Source: Echinarachnius parma
Taxonomy: Eukaryota; Echinodermata; Echinoidea; Clypeasteroida; Echinarachniidae
Assembly: GCA_037951105.1 (NCBI GenBank)
Contig: JBAMJV010001790.1
Coordinates: forward strand, 33,962 to 97,961
Reading direction: 5' to 3'
DNA: 64,000 nucleotides
Position numbers and translations under genes: made by a program. The notes below the pieces were generated by a model that worked only from the letters and a program-made list of their open reading frames with translations, did not search any database and had not been told where the DNA came from. Shown in pieces: positions 10,409 through 23,983 of this stretch; positions within the stretch are counted from its first letter, which is position 1, and every line of letters starts with the position of its first letter.

Positions 10409-13400
10409 GTCCATTTAGATTCCCAAGGCAATATTTCATCTATGCACATAATCGGGATGCCGAACATGAATCTCTGCATAAATTAATGTACAAAACTTCT
10501 TGAGGGGCCGTGGACATGACAATCTTGTGAGCACTAGAAATGCCAATATTCTAAGATGGATGTCTCCTCTCGTATCTGCCCTAACCAAAACAATATCCGC
10601 TACTTTAGATGTCGGTAACCATGGGAACCATGATTTTTATATGGTGCTTAACATTTCTCATGTTGCATTTAAGTATCATGAATGGGTTATATACCTCAGT
10701 GATGGGTTTATTTACCTCTCGGCAAAATGGGGGTCTCTAGAGGTAGCTTTGCTACATACCTAGATAATATTTAAGTAACTTAATTGTATAATTTGGGAGT
10801 AATATTTTATTCGGAGTTGAATATTGTTTATTTTTCAAATGCTAATGTTCTCTACTGAAAAATGTCTTTGTTTCTATGAATATGATAATTTCAATTTTAA
10901 TATCAACCCCAAATAATTTAGAAGTAATTCGACAATACTTTTAACGCCTATGTTAAACAAATGGAGATGTTTTTTTTTTTTTTATTCATGATGCAGTTTT
11001 GAGCTTGGATGTTCAGATTGCCTGTTTAAGAATGTGTACCGTTCATAACTCCTTAAAATCATCCTACCAATAATATCCAGCAAATAATGTTCACCAATAT
11101 CCGAATGAATCATAAAAGGGAATACAAGTTGAGATGGGCCAATAAGGGATAATGAAGCTGATAAACGTAGCAGGAAGATGTTGCTACGGTAACGTAAATA
11201 ATTAATCATCCACGATGCATCATTCTTGGGATAACTGGGGCAGCCCCAATAGAGAGAGAGGTACCTAGTACCTCCTCCTAAGCCTCAGCACGTAGATTTT
11301 GTAGATAAGCTTTGATTGGCTGGATGAACTGCATCAACTAGGAAGATTGTTAGAATGCAAATCAATCTTGATGAATACAAAGAATGTTAAAAGTTTGATC
11401 ACAATACAAGTGTTATATTTGTATTGTAAAAAAGGTTTTATAAGTAGACTCATTTGTATACGTTTGATGACAATCCAAGTATATTTGTATCCTGATTAAA
11501 AGTTTGAAAATGTTTCTTCTTGGGAGCATTGTTAGCATGAACATTCATCTGTCTGTATTGGTATAAATTTCATGAGAAGAAGAAGAATCATTTTCAAAAT
11601 TGTTTAACACAATATAAATAATTACCTCACAAATTGTTGGCTGTTATCAGTACAGTCGGGTCGCAATGCTGACAAAGGCTGTAGATGACAACTAAAATAA
11701 AAACAATCTTGGAGGTTGATATAATTATATACATTGTGATCAAAAGTTAACAAATTATTTTTTTCTTGGGAACATTGTTCATTTCTTTCAATCATGAAAT
11801 GTAACCTTGACGTACATGTACATGCATGTACGTCATCAGAAATACAAATGAACGAACGATTGCTCATTCCAAAATGTTTTCTCTTTTTACTTGAATTAAA
11901 TAAGACATGCAATATGCCATACATACAAATGAAGGAATGATTGCTTACTTCAAAGTTGTTTGGGGTTTATTTTTATTTATTTATTTTTATTTTTTTTGGG
12001 GGGGGACTTAATGCACCTGTTTTAGTTTTAAATCGGGAAGAGATGTATAAAGTTGATTTAATATGAGGCATAGACCATTTTGTCTAGTGGTGTTTTCTAT
12101 GAAAATAATTCAAAGAAAAATGATGCCGCTTTCAATAAAGAATTTTCATTAAAAAAATAATATAATTGTTGAAGTTTAATCTACATCAGTTGCATTTTGA
12201 ATAAAAATTGATAATTCAGGTTCTTTTTTCTGAGACTCAAAAGTCTAACTCATTGATTTGATATCGGTCTAAACTACATTGTGCCTGAAGAATTTTACTC
12301 GCATCGTTCAGCCCCTTTCCAAATATTATTTTCTGCTCTCTAGGCTGGTCATTTTTGTCCACTCTTTCATAAATCGCCTGGACACAATGGTAGGGGTATT
12401 TCACCCTTTTGTGACATTGTCCAAAGCATATTTTTGTTGGGGATGGATAAGTCTTGTGGGAGTTTTAGGGGATTATTCTCTGCAATTTTGTGTTATTTTA
12501 CGCAATACTGGGTGTGCCTAGAGAGGATTTCAAGTTTGAATGAACCTTTTTTCTATCAATGAAAGCATATTTTTTTGTTGGGGGGGGGGGGGGGGGGGGG
12601 GGGGTGATGGGAAACATTGGGGTTGAAAATGGAGAACGAGAAATTACCCAAACAAATCACAAGAAGAGAACAAAGTGGAGGGAGCAGAGAGGTGATAAAG
12701 AGAGAGAGATCGGTAAATAGACAGAAAATTATGGCAATTCAAATGAAAAAGGGGAGGACTGGGAGAGAGAGAGAGGGGGAGACGGAGTCATATCAAGGAG
12801 AGAAGTTATATTTTAGGAACAGATTTTCTGTACAAATTATTTCACAAACCACCTGCCTAATGTGCAAATATCAGCATATATAAGGTGTCAAGTTCAACTA
12901 TTCCATTTGGCGGCACAGAAGTATCACCTTTCCTGTCGCCACTTTGTAAATCTCTGTCAAACTCTTTGTAACAAACATAGCGTCTCATACAACATGCATG
13001 GACACCTTTTTGGTTCTGTGTAACAAAGATTTATTTATTTATAAGGATCTATTAACTTAAATCTGAAAATATAATTGTCAGTTGGACTGTGCTTGTCCCA
13101 GTTTTCTGTAAAAAGAAGAAAAATAATCTTCTTTGAAAAGTCTCTGTTTGAGATGTATGTACAGTACTTCTAAGGGGAAATTTGAATTTGTATTTATTTG
13201 AAGCGGCTACATTCACTCTGAAAAATGTTGAAGGAGGCTTTTTGCAGCATTTTCACGACTAAAACTGGGTGGTGTCGGTATTTATGAATCTTTTTGCACA
13301 CAAATCAGATATGATGATTCATTTTTCTAACTAGACCCTGCCTACTGGATTCTGTTAATATTTAATATTTCCTTTTATTGATTATAAGTAAAGTAACCAT

Positions 13401-14271
13401 TGAGAAAATATACCCCCTTTTATTTTCATATTTTTATTAAACACAATTAGCCTCAAGGCAATACTGCTGTAAACTACATATTGGGGTGACTGATTGCAAG
13501 CTGATAAATGGGTGAAGCGGCTATGTCCTTGAACTAGAGAGACTTAGCGATTTGCACAAACACCTTGAGAAAAATAACAGTTACGGAAGTGATTTGTGAA
13601 AGCACAATATCTAACCCATTTAGGTATGGTTTGGTATGGTATGGTTACAAACAAAAATGAGTTGTGGACTGTGGAGAATGTGTGTTAACCCATTCAGGAC
13701 TGGTCCCGAAAATACTTGGGCTAGGGTCCATGGAGAATACATGTTATAGCAAAATAAATCAGTCCTGAATGGGTTAAATACAAAATCAAACAATCTTGTT
13801 TGGGTTATTTTTAATGCAGGAGAGCCTCCCATTTTGGAGTTATGCAAAAGCATGAGAAAGGAAGGCCTCAATATGTCTCAGTTGTAGCTGATTTAAAATG
13901 TGCCGGTAGTTTTATCAAAAGTTAAAGATAAATTAAAGTAAATGATTGACACAGAAAAGTGATAATTGACTGCAAAGTAGAGGCTGAAACATCAAATTAA
14001 AAGAGGCAGACTGAAAAATAAATACAGAAATGGTAAATAATACTGTTTGATCACATAAATAATGCAATATGTAGACGGTGTCAATCCAAGTGGAAAGGCT
14101 AATCAAATCTGCGCCCTTAATTCTTGTACAGCAAAAGTGAAATATATAAGTTGGAAGAAGCAAAAATAGATAGAAGATATGTGAAGGAGACTTTCGAATT
14201 GGTAGACAAATTACAAAAAGATACTGGGTTGAATCTACTGACAGACAGACAGACATGTAGCTTGATTCATA
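10409..14271. other. Intergenic, no supported gene
   Basis: AT-rich, with a poly(G) run at 12580-12604, GA-rich sequence at 12660-12790 and the piggyBac-like MITE at 13685. TACATGTACATGCATGTACG at 11814 is a local palindromic stretch. Open frames here are short and featureless. Confidence 0.6.
13685..13787. mobile_element. piggyBac-like MITE, family A
   Basis: TTAA|CCCATTCAGGACTG...CAGTCCTGAATGGG|TTAA, 103 bp including both TTAA sites. TTAA target sites with CCC/GGG termini are typical of piggyBac transposition. Confidence 0.85.
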
Positions 14272-14362
14272 TTAACCCCTTTCCTACGGGGAACCTGGTC
14301 TATAAGGAAATCCCCATAGAATTTGTACTTGGCCAACCAGGTTCTTGTAGGCAAGGGGTTAA
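14272..14362. mobile_element. piggyBac-like MITE, family B
   Basis: TTAA|CCCCTTTCCTACGGGGAACC...GTTCTTGTAGGCAAGGGG|TTAA, 91 bp. Interior AATCCCCATAGA runs in the opposite orientation to the 2.5-kb copy. Confidence 0.78.
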
Positions 14363-15039
14363 CATAAAGAGAATGGCAAAGAAGAATATAGAGAGAGGTG
14401 TAAGGAGAGGGGTGGGGGGGGGGGGGGGGGTCGAGGATGGTAAGGGGAAAGAGAGAGGTTGAACTGAATCAAAAGTAGCCTAGAATCATTTGAAAGTTAG
14501 AAAGGCTGGAGCAAAAAACAACACTGCTAGACAGATGGTTGAGTGTTTGATCACATTCGTGAATTAAGTCGTAGCCAGTGTCACTCTGGTTCGTCCGTCC
14601 AATCTAATCTCAATGTCTACCACCCGGTATGAGTCACCCCCTTCGTGTTCATTGGCTTCCAATCGATCATGAATATAAATCCCTCTCCCTTCATCCCATG
14701 GAGTGATGGAGTGATGATCTTCCAGGGGCCCATCCCCTCCTTGAGAGATTCTCCTCGTCACTTTTATCTTTACTCCTACAACATCTTTCTTTGAAATATG
14801 TATTAAAACGAAATGAGCCTATATTCATTATTGTGATTCTTCTGTAAAGAGGTGTAGGTATTGTTGGGGGGGGGGGGGGGGGGGGCTGTGGCAGGGCACA
14901 GGGGGGCACATATATGCAAATATTTTGATCATGAATGAAAAGGAAACTGCAACCCATGGATTGTACTTCTATTTCCTATCATTGGTTCACTTGCTATGCA
15001 CATACCACCACTTTGCAAATGCTAGTCGCAATCCCACTC

Positions 15040-16240
15040 CTCAATAACTTTTCCGCTATGAGGTCATTATGGGGAATCCCCTCTTACCTTTTAACAGGAG
15101 TTATTCATTCGGATCGCCATGTACGTTTCCCAATAGGCCACAAAAGACAGATTATAAATTGGTAAATTTCCTTTTCCTGGTAAATGGTTTCATTTAGGAT
15201 GCAAAACTTCTATAAGCTCTGAACTTCTGAAGTAGGTTTGTTCATTTATTCAAGGGCTATTCATTTCTCTAACGATGTCATCTGGGCAAGCCCCCTTCTA
15301 TTTCTAACACAAGGCACATGACGATATCTGTGTAGATTTTAAAATGGGTAAATTTGTACATTTCCCAAAAGGTAATAATGATAAATGCACTCTCCTGGTA
15401 ATGCTTCTCTTAGATTAACGCTGGAAAAACCTGGTAATTTATGAAAGAAAGAAAAAATATTTCATGATTTGGGTAATCCATTTGGGGGAATTCAATTTAT
15501 ACACAAGATACATTCCAACTCATGTTCATTACAAAGTTATGTTACTACCAAGTAGAATGTTAATAATTTCCCCAATAGATATTTCCACTAATAAAGTTCT
15601 ATTTCAAATCATTCTTCTCTTTTTTAAACTCTGAAGAAGATTAATTCAGTCATTTATTCAAAGACTCATTTTTCTCAAGATTCTTCATCGTAATTGGTAG
15701 ACATTTAAAATAATTTTTGTGGTAATAATTTCATTAAAAAATGTATTACACTCTTTCTAACTCTGGAAGTAGATTTATTTGGTAATTTATTCATGGACCA
15801 CATATTTGTACAGATTCTTGTTTGCACAAGACATATTTCAACCCTTGTTCTTTTCCCAGTAGATGATATTGCTACATTTCCTGATAGGTCATATGATACC
15901 AGTTCATTCCTTTCCGTGGTAATGGTTTCATTTCAAAATGCGCTCCTCTCGTATAGGTCTGAAGTAGGTTTTTTGGTTATTGTTTCAAGCCTTTCAAGGA
16001 CTCATATTTCTAAAGATTTGTCCATGCACGCAACATATTCCAGTCCCTTGCTTATTTCCAGGCAGATCCTCTTGCTACGTTTCTCAAGAGGTCATAAGAT
16101 ACACTCATTTCCGTTGTAATAGTTTCTTTTCAAAATCTGCTTGTTTAAAATTTGCTCGTTGAAAGTCTGGAATAGGGTTTATTTAGTCAATTGCTCAAGG
16201 ATTCTCCCCAGAAACAAGCAATTTCCTAATTTTCTTGCAC
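15040..16240 (+). repeat. Degenerate tandem array, period roughly 190-240 bp
   Basis: Recurring modules: GGTAATGGTTTCATTT, CTCTGAAGTAGGTTT, TTATTCAAGG.CTCAT, and CAAGACATATTCCAACCC. About five diverged copies; no coding potential. Confidence 0.65.
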
Positions 16241-17962
16241 TATTTGTTATTTATTCATAGAAGCCCCACTTTTATTTGGCAATATTTTCCCATTAAGACA
16301 TGTTTTTGTTTGTTTGTTTTTCTTCTTTTTTCCAAAATCAAGTCAAGAAATGATACAAGAGTATAGTGAGATGGGGGTCGGCCCAATTTGGTGATATTGC
16401 AAGCATATGCTGATCTATCCTTGACATAGATTTGTTCTTTAAGAAGTTTGTGCATAAGAACCTCCAGAATGTGTAGTTTAGCTTCTAGTTCTGTTTTGCT
16501 CATCAGTACCCATTGAAATATTTGTAAAGGAGGATATAGAAACTGGAATTTTCATAATTTCATCAAAGATCTTTAATTGGGAAAATGCTTTCATGAAGTT
16601 AATTCAACGCTTTGCTTTGTTAACCAATAATTTAGTTATATCAAATGTGATTTTATTTAGGGGAAACCGGTATGGGAGTTGTTTTAATTACAAAGATAGT
16701 TTAATATATTAATTGCAGCTATTTTATATAGATCCATGGACCACTTTTGTTGAATTAATTGGCTTTTGATGCCTTTTCACCACCGACACTAGCAAAGCTT
16801 TTAAATTGCAATTTATGGTAGATTGTCATTGACGAGGAGAAATTGTAATGTGCATTGTTTAACAGGAGAGTTAATGAATCAATACCTCAACCTTTTCATG
16901 CTTAAATCTGCTCACTTTTGTCGGATGAATTATAATTGGCTTTTGACGCCACTTCCACAACGATTCACATCACGTAATGCCTTTTGAAATACATCTGCCC
17001 GACACCTTCTGAATGCTGTTGTTGCACCGATACATAAAACATCCATTATATTCGACCTTGGTTCATGTTTGTAATCGCTTTATGCATTTTTCCTCCGATC
17101 GAGGGGGGAGTCGATTGAATCAGGCTCGAGCTCCCAAATTCATATCGCATTGATTCTGATTTGGAATATATTGAACGCTCAATTGAGCGAAGACTTTTTG
17201 ACATCCGAGGGAATCGGGTTAGTAATTTTGAATCGTGTCTCTTTCGCTGGAAAAGGGGATGACGTACAAGGCCTTCTGCCGTACCATGGCTTCATCGATG
17301 AATTTTTTTTTGTACCAGCCACTCTGGAATTAATTTTACCAATCTGTGCGCATATTCGCTGGATTATGTTTTTGGTCCATGGATGTTTTTGACCTTAGAC
17401 TGCCAGCCTAGTATGTTTATTTCAAAATATGAAGGATCCATCCTGGGCACACATGTTTATGTTTTTCTTATTTTGTTTTACAGGAATCTATGTCGCATGA
17501 GCTTGCATCATTGATTGTTTTTGCTGTCTATACAAACAGTTGACTGTAGTTGACTATTTACTCTCAGAAAAGTTTGTAATCGCACAAATGGAAATAACTC
17601 TTTGACCTCATTCCTTGGTGGAGATGTTTTTTAAGTGATGAAGTGAAACAAACATTAATGATGTATGCGTGAGAGTTTGACTTCATCCAGACTTTGAAAA
17701 AGCATGTTATGCAAGCGTAAACCATCCAGCCCTTCTCCTTTCTTCTTTGAAGAACAAGGAATACATATTGTCAGTTTCTCAGAGACTAAGATGTGTAATA
17801 CCAGCTAAAGGAAACGGATTAAGCCTTTTAAGGCTAAAAGGATAACCATTATATGAAGACAGTTTACTACCCAAAGGAATATCATCACCAGTGATTTCAT
17901 CAGTTGTTAAAAATGACAAAAATAAAGAGACCTGATGTAGATGTTGTGTATCACAGTGAAAC
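16241..17962. other. Region upstream of agrin, possible promoter
   Basis: Mostly AT-rich. A block at 17040-17300 is richer in GC and CpG (TCCTCCGATCGAGG, TCGATTGAATCAGGCTCGAG) and lies 0.9-1.1 kb before the start codon; it is the best local candidate for a promoter or 5' UTR exon. No TATA box or initiator can be assigned with confidence. Confidence 0.35.
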
Positions 17963-18165
17963 AATTGTGTAAAGTACAGACCATAAGGAAAGATCTTGAA
18001 AACTTTACAGGAAACTTATTAATAAAATGTTCAGGAACTAAACAGAAAATCATCATAGCAAATGATTGTGTAAAATACAGATCATAAGGAAATAACTTGA
18101 ACATTTTACAGGAAAATTATTTAAGTCTTCAGGAACAATACAGAGACTATAAAATCATCATGGCG
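17963..18165 (+). repeat. Tandem duplication across the agrin start codon
   Basis: Two copies with a period near 105 bp share TTGTGTAAA.TACAG.CC/TCATAAGG, then TTTACAGGAAA, TTCAGGAAC and AAAATCATCAT. The downstream copy carries the start ATG (18160). The upstream copy has ATA at the same place (18055-18057). The region is probably 5' UTR; the shared TTTTACAG could act as a 5' UTR splice acceptor. Confidence 0.85.
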
Positions 18166-18487
18166 AGAAGATCAATACTTCATAACCTTTTGTTGCTAAT
18201 GACAATACTAACGGCGTTTCTTGCCTTTCCCCCGCCTTCCCTCTGTGGTCGCGGTCTTGGCCGTGGTCGTTGGTGGTCAGGACCCTGCGACATGGTGCTG
18301 TGCATCTTCGGTGCGACGTGCATAGAGAACGAGGGGCGCCCCCAGTGCGTGTGCGACCGTGTGTGTCCCGAGGTCTTCGCGCCGGTTTGCGGGTCGGATG
18401 GCGTCACCTACGCGAGCGAGTGCTTCCTGAAGAGGGCGTCGTGTGAGCAGAAGCGGCGCATCTCGTTCAAGTCGCAGGGAGAATGTG
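18160..18487 (+). CDS. AGRN: Agrin exon 1: signal peptide and FS1
   Basis: Residues about 1-109. ATG at 18160 opens a basic start (MARRS) and a Leu-rich hydrophobic stretch ending near PPPSLCG, a typical secretion signal of about 29 residues. An Arg/Gly/Trp stretch follows and then the first FS module (CDMVLC..., Kazal core VCGSDGVTYASEC). The reading frame is open upstream to 18097 but has no ATG there, so 18160 is the best start. Donor is G|GTAAGT, phase 1. The module resembles the first FS of vertebrate agrin, including the QKRR segment after the last Kazal helix cysteine. No NtA domain precedes it. Confidence 0.85.
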
Positions 18488-21400
18488 GTAAGTCTCTGAC
18501 GTTTTTTTTTCTTCTTTTTTTATTTGTTTTTATTTAGACAAAATATGCACTTTCCTACAGGATTTTTATTGGGCATAAATAATAATAATAATAGTGGATA
18601 CTTATATAGCGCACGTTCTGTCTTTCGACGCTTGCGCGTGGCTTTGGGAAAGAAGAAAAACGGAAAAACATTTTTTTTTGTTTTTCATGATACAATTAAA
18701 TAATTAATGTGTTTTTTATCATTTATTTACGAACAAGAAAGCTTTTGGACTTAAATATTGTTTTTGTCAAATCATTGGGTAGCCCACTTTGCCACTTCAC
18801 ATGTATAGAACCCTGTCACATTTGATTTCAGCCGATAATATATAACTGGCATTTTGCTTTGTGTAGTTTATAATCATTATTTTACACCTTTCTAATTCTA
18901 TGTTATATTATATTTATTTGTTATAGTTATTATTAATTTTTCTCAATCTCAATCCTGTATACATGTATAATCATTTCAATGTTCACATTGCTTTATTCAT
19001 AAAATAGTTCTTTTTTCTTAATGATTCATTCAACTCTCCTTTGCTCCTTATTTAGAATATTTTCAACAATATCACCTAGCACTTATTAACCCCTCATGTC
19101 CTGTGCAAAGTTTTGCTTAAATAACAACACAGTAACATTTTTCTACAAACAGAATGGGAGCTTTCAATGCAATAGTAACCAATTTGTTGAAATTGAATCA
19201 TATAGGCCCCTATAGCCTCTGTTGATTGTGATGCACTTTCGTGATCGGCCAAAACGTAAATATTGCGATAAAAGATCAAAGGTGCTCTTTTAAAAAGTGG
19301 GACAAAAGAGGGGAGGCTAAATGAAATGCAAGGTTTTCAGTTCAAAATTGAATTTGTGTAATGAAAATGGGGAGGAAATATTTACAGATAAAATATATAT
19401 GTGTAGCACCTACAAATTTGTATTTGACTCTTATTTTGTTTTTCAAAATTTAGGGCCAATGTACGGTCGAGACAATAATTCTAGACAGATGCGTCAAAGT
19501 TTCTCTGAACTAATCAATTTGATTGCGTGGAATTGTAATTTGATGGGCAGAGGGGACGCAATATGTTGTGATACCGTCACGCTCAAAAATGTAAAAAGCA
19601 TCCCTGCAAAAAGATGTCGCAATTTTTCTAATTCCTATTGCAATGCATATGGGTCAAAAACCTTATTTAGTTCCAAATATTTGTAACCATCAGTCAGCAA
19701 GTATTTTGAGCAGACCGGTTTATTTTATTGTTGTTTAATTTTTATAATTTAACCATCCTAAAAAAATAAAAATTGTCCCGATTTTGAAGTCTCCATTGCA
19801 TATAAATAGGTATTGGTCATAAACCTTTTGTAATTGCACATATTTGCAACCATAATTGTGCATATATTTTGAGCAGAACAGTATAATTCATTTTTGTATT
19901 TAACCAATTGGTGATTTACAGAATTTGATGCATATAAGATGCAACAATTTGTTAATTTCTATTGCATAATGTATAAGGGTCAAGAACCATATGCAATTGC
20001 TCATATTTGTATATGCGCGTTATAAATATGATATATTTGTGACAATCACTCAGGCTGTTATTTTGGGCACAGCTATATATGTACATATTTGTTTTCATAT
20101 TCATTCTGTTATTGCTCAAGCCACAAAAAATGCATGCCAAATATATGCTCATGTGGAATGAATATTATATGCAGGGCTCCACACTTATCTTTTTTGTCAG
20201 TGGCCCAGTCGGGCCAGTGAAATGATTTCTTCCCCTCTTCTGGTGGCCCAGAAGAAAAATATACTGTCCCAAAATGTTTATTTCATGAGTAAACTTTTTA
20301 CTATTCAAAATATCACTATTTCCTGATCAAACTTGAGATTCTAGATGGAAGAAAGCAAGATTTTTCTCATTTTGTCAATGTCAGGTTGAAATTCTACTTG
20401 CCCGATCAGGCCACCAAAATATGACATTTATATATTTTTGCTGGCCCAAATTGCAATTTCATTGGCCTTGGGCCAGCGGGCCAGTGCAAGTGTCGAGCCC
20501 TGTTATAGGATAAGGGAAACAAAAAATAGATCAAACATGTTAGGTAAATTTGTTAAGGTTTCTTTTGGAACTTAACCCATCCAGTGCAAGAGTTTATGAT
20601 TTCCATATCTTTGTTAATACAGGGTCCAACAGGTATCTGTAGGGTTAACAATAGACAAAGTCCATTTCTCACTCTCAAAATACAGCTGTACCATTTTTTT
20701 TTAAAGGTACCGACTTTGATTTGATGTCTTGCGCAAAAACATTACTAGAATAGGAGAGTCGTACATACATGTATATATATCAGTTTTTAAAAATCGGCTT
20801 TACTTGCAGAATAGTCTGTGTAAACTTGATTTCTAGCATTGCATTTATAGGCCTTTTGTATTACCAGGCTGTACACAATGTATGACTTACTTATATTTCA
20901 CCTCTGAATCAAACAGTTTGCCAATGTTTTTTAACTGCTGTTATCTAAAGTGGGAGAAAAGCATTATTAAAAGGCTGTTTATATGACCTCTTTTCCTATT
21001 AAAATCAAGTAGATGGATTTCTTCAACGCAGAGAGAGAAAACAAAATTCCATCTTATTTTCAGAAAATTATAAAGAGCTTCCATGCTCTTACATTAAGTA
21101 AATCGTTGCCTGCAGTATTTTGAGAGCAATATTGAATAGGCATTCAGAATGTTCAGATCCTATCAAGTGTAGCATAAAAAAGAGTCTGCTATATATTGAG
21201 AGAACCGATCTCTACTAGCACTTGTGCTAACTTTTGGTTCTCTTTTATTAACAATTTTAACTTTCGTATGAATATATTTTATAGTATGTATAAAGCATAA
21301 TAAGTAAACTAATCTATTACAGTAGTTCATTGTTTTGCTAATTATTTATAGTTCGTATTTTAATAATTTGTCTTGCATGTATTTTATGATGTACATACGA

Positions 21401-23925
21401 TATTGTTTTGGTTGTTAACCCATTGCTTACGGGAACCAGGTGGGCTATGTACATAGTCTATGGGAATATTAGAATCTCGAAGGGAAAGGGTTAATAAACT
21501 TCAAACTTTAAAGGGATCTACTAACTTTGTTGACATGTGCAAAAAGTGATGAATGGTTGATGCAATGTATATTGTTGTTATCTCATATGTCCACAGGGTA
21601 TTGTGTGAAAATTTCAAGTCAAATGGACATTGTATGGCCAAGTAATGAGCGATAATGCAAAGTGATATTCAGTAACTCACTGCACTCACTTTGTACACAG
21701 AAGAAAAACTTGCCCGGAGTTTTTCTTATCTGAATACTTCAATCATACATATCTTTGTAACGAAAGGGAAATTTGAAAAACCGAAACCTGTCCCGTGATT
21801 TTATTGTTAATACGAATACAACAAGGTATAAGGGAACCGCTAGAATTAGAATTTTATTTTGAGGATTTGGACAATGTTACAAAGTCCCTTTAAATATCGT
21901 TCTCTGTTTCATCTGCTCACTACTAGATTTTGTTCAGTTGGTAGATGTTGGCTCCTGTAGGTAATGGGTTAATTTGGTAGGTTCATGCAGTGCACTTCAC
22001 AAGTTCTTGCCCATTTGACCCGTTCCCTACAAGTTTATGAAATCCCTATAGACGTTGTACACAACCCACTCGGTTCCCGTGGTCAAGGGGTTAACAGGAG
22101 TAACTGATCAAATGGCAAATTATTTCTTTTAGAAACCTAAGAAATGTTTTGTCAATTCGTACCCTTTTATTAAAATAGCTTACATCATTGAAAATTAATA
22201 ATTTGAGTGTATTGGCTTGAACCATATAAAAAGATGAATGCTGTAAAACCATGTAGCATTAATAGTCATGTTAACATTCATAGCAATCTGCGCATAAACA
22301 TAAACAGCCTGTATAACTTAGAAAGTTCTTAAACTTATTATTAAACATAAAGTCACACACAAAATCCAATACATGCATGTGGAGGGGGAAATGAGAGCGT
22401 AACAAACAAAAAAAGCGGTACATAAATGTTTTTTTTAAAGCATTTAAAAATTCCCTTTCACACATTTGGATGTCACCAAACTATTTGCTTCCGATCTTGA
22501 CTGTGACCACAAGCAGATGCAGATTTCTTCATGGTAGAACATTGAGCCAAGACAAATAAACTGTTGAATGGTGGGGGATTTTTTTCCCCCTCATTTTCTT
22601 TGTCAATTTTCCTTTTTCTCATTTTCAGCTTTTTGATTTCTTTTCCTACTTATTTTCCCTCCTTTTTTCTTATACATTTTGTTGCTTTTAGACTTCCTTT
22701 CCCTTTCTTTTCTTTCTATTTTTTTATGTTTGTATGTTTTGGTTTTCTTTTCCCCTCATTTGTTTTTCTTTTCCTCCTTATTTCTTCTTCTTTTAGCCTT
22801 TTCGCCTTATTTCCATTCTTTCTTTTCAATCCATTTTTATGTTTGGCTTTTGATTTCCTTTCCCCTCCTTTTTCTTGTCAGGTCTTCATAATTTCCCTCT
22901 TATCAGGTCTTCATAATTTCCCTCTTTTCTTTCTTTTTATTCCTTTTTCATGTTTGGCTTTTAGTTGCGCTCTTTTCTCATTGTGCGTGACTCCAAGGAG
23001 AGCCAGGCTGTCAAAATATAATTTCTATTTGTTCACTAAATAGTCCTTGGCGGATGGGAACACCTATGAAAATATTTGATGAAAATCTTAAAGGGGTGGA
23101 TTGCTGTTTTTTTCGCTTTTCTCATGTTCGTTCTACTTTTCTTTTCAAGAATTTGGTTTTCTTATTTCATTTTTTTTCCTTACTCAAGATGTTTTCAAGT
23201 TTAAAGGCCACTTGAAATTGTTTGAATGTAGTTTTCTTTTAATAAAGAGGTTTTAAAGACTAGTAGAAGATGTGTTTATATTGCCATGAAGTTTTGTTAA
23301 TCAGTTTTACAATTTCTTAGCTCATTCTGAAGTTTGCTTGTCTCTCATTGTTTTAATTTTAATTTTGTTGCTGATGATATTTCTTTGTTTCCTTTAGCCT
23401 TATTCATCTAGCTTTAATTTTGTTTCTCTATTAAATGTTTGTTGTCTTTTTGTTTTTGTTAATTAATTATTATTTCAATATGCAGAATAGGTAAAAGAAC
23501 ATGGGATTCATACTGTATAGTGCATTGCATTGTTAAGCTTTTATAGAGTATCATAATTTGTGTTTTTTTTATTTGTATCTCATTTCTTGTTTGTATCTTC
23601 TGTCTGATTCTTGTAGAAGAGAGAGATCCATGCCAGGACATTCAGTGCAACTACGGGGGAGAATGCGTCATCGAGGGCGATGAGGCATCGTGCATATGTC
23701 CCGACATCTGCCTCCTGGCCTACGACCCCGTTTGCGGCAGCGACGGTATGACGTACAGCAACGACTGCCAGCTGAAAGCGGCTGCGTGTCACCAGCAGAC
23801 GGAGATCACAGTTCAAAGCACAGGACAATGCGGTGAGTAGATATCAAGTGGATGATGATGATGATTTTGGTGGCATCGGGGATGGTGGTGGTGGTAGTCA
23901 TGGGGATGATGATGATGATGGTGAA

Positions 23926-23983
<58 letters not shown>

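Larger units (their letters stand above)
18488..23616 (+). other. AGRN: Agrin intron 1 (5.1 kb)
   Basis: Contains a TATATAGCGC repeat trace, a tandem array at 19.6-20.1 kb, the CAGGGCTC element, two family B MITEs, a foldback and a pyrimidine tract. I see no additional FS exon. Confidence 0.8.

Noticed and set aside
19321-19686. 121-codon frame in intron 1
   Set aside because: Overlaps a degenerate tandem repeat, has AT-driven codon use and no recognisable domain.
22564-23043. 159-codon frame rich in Phe/Leu/Ser
   Set aside because: Produced by the pyrimidine-rich tract in intron 1; no signal, domain or splice support.
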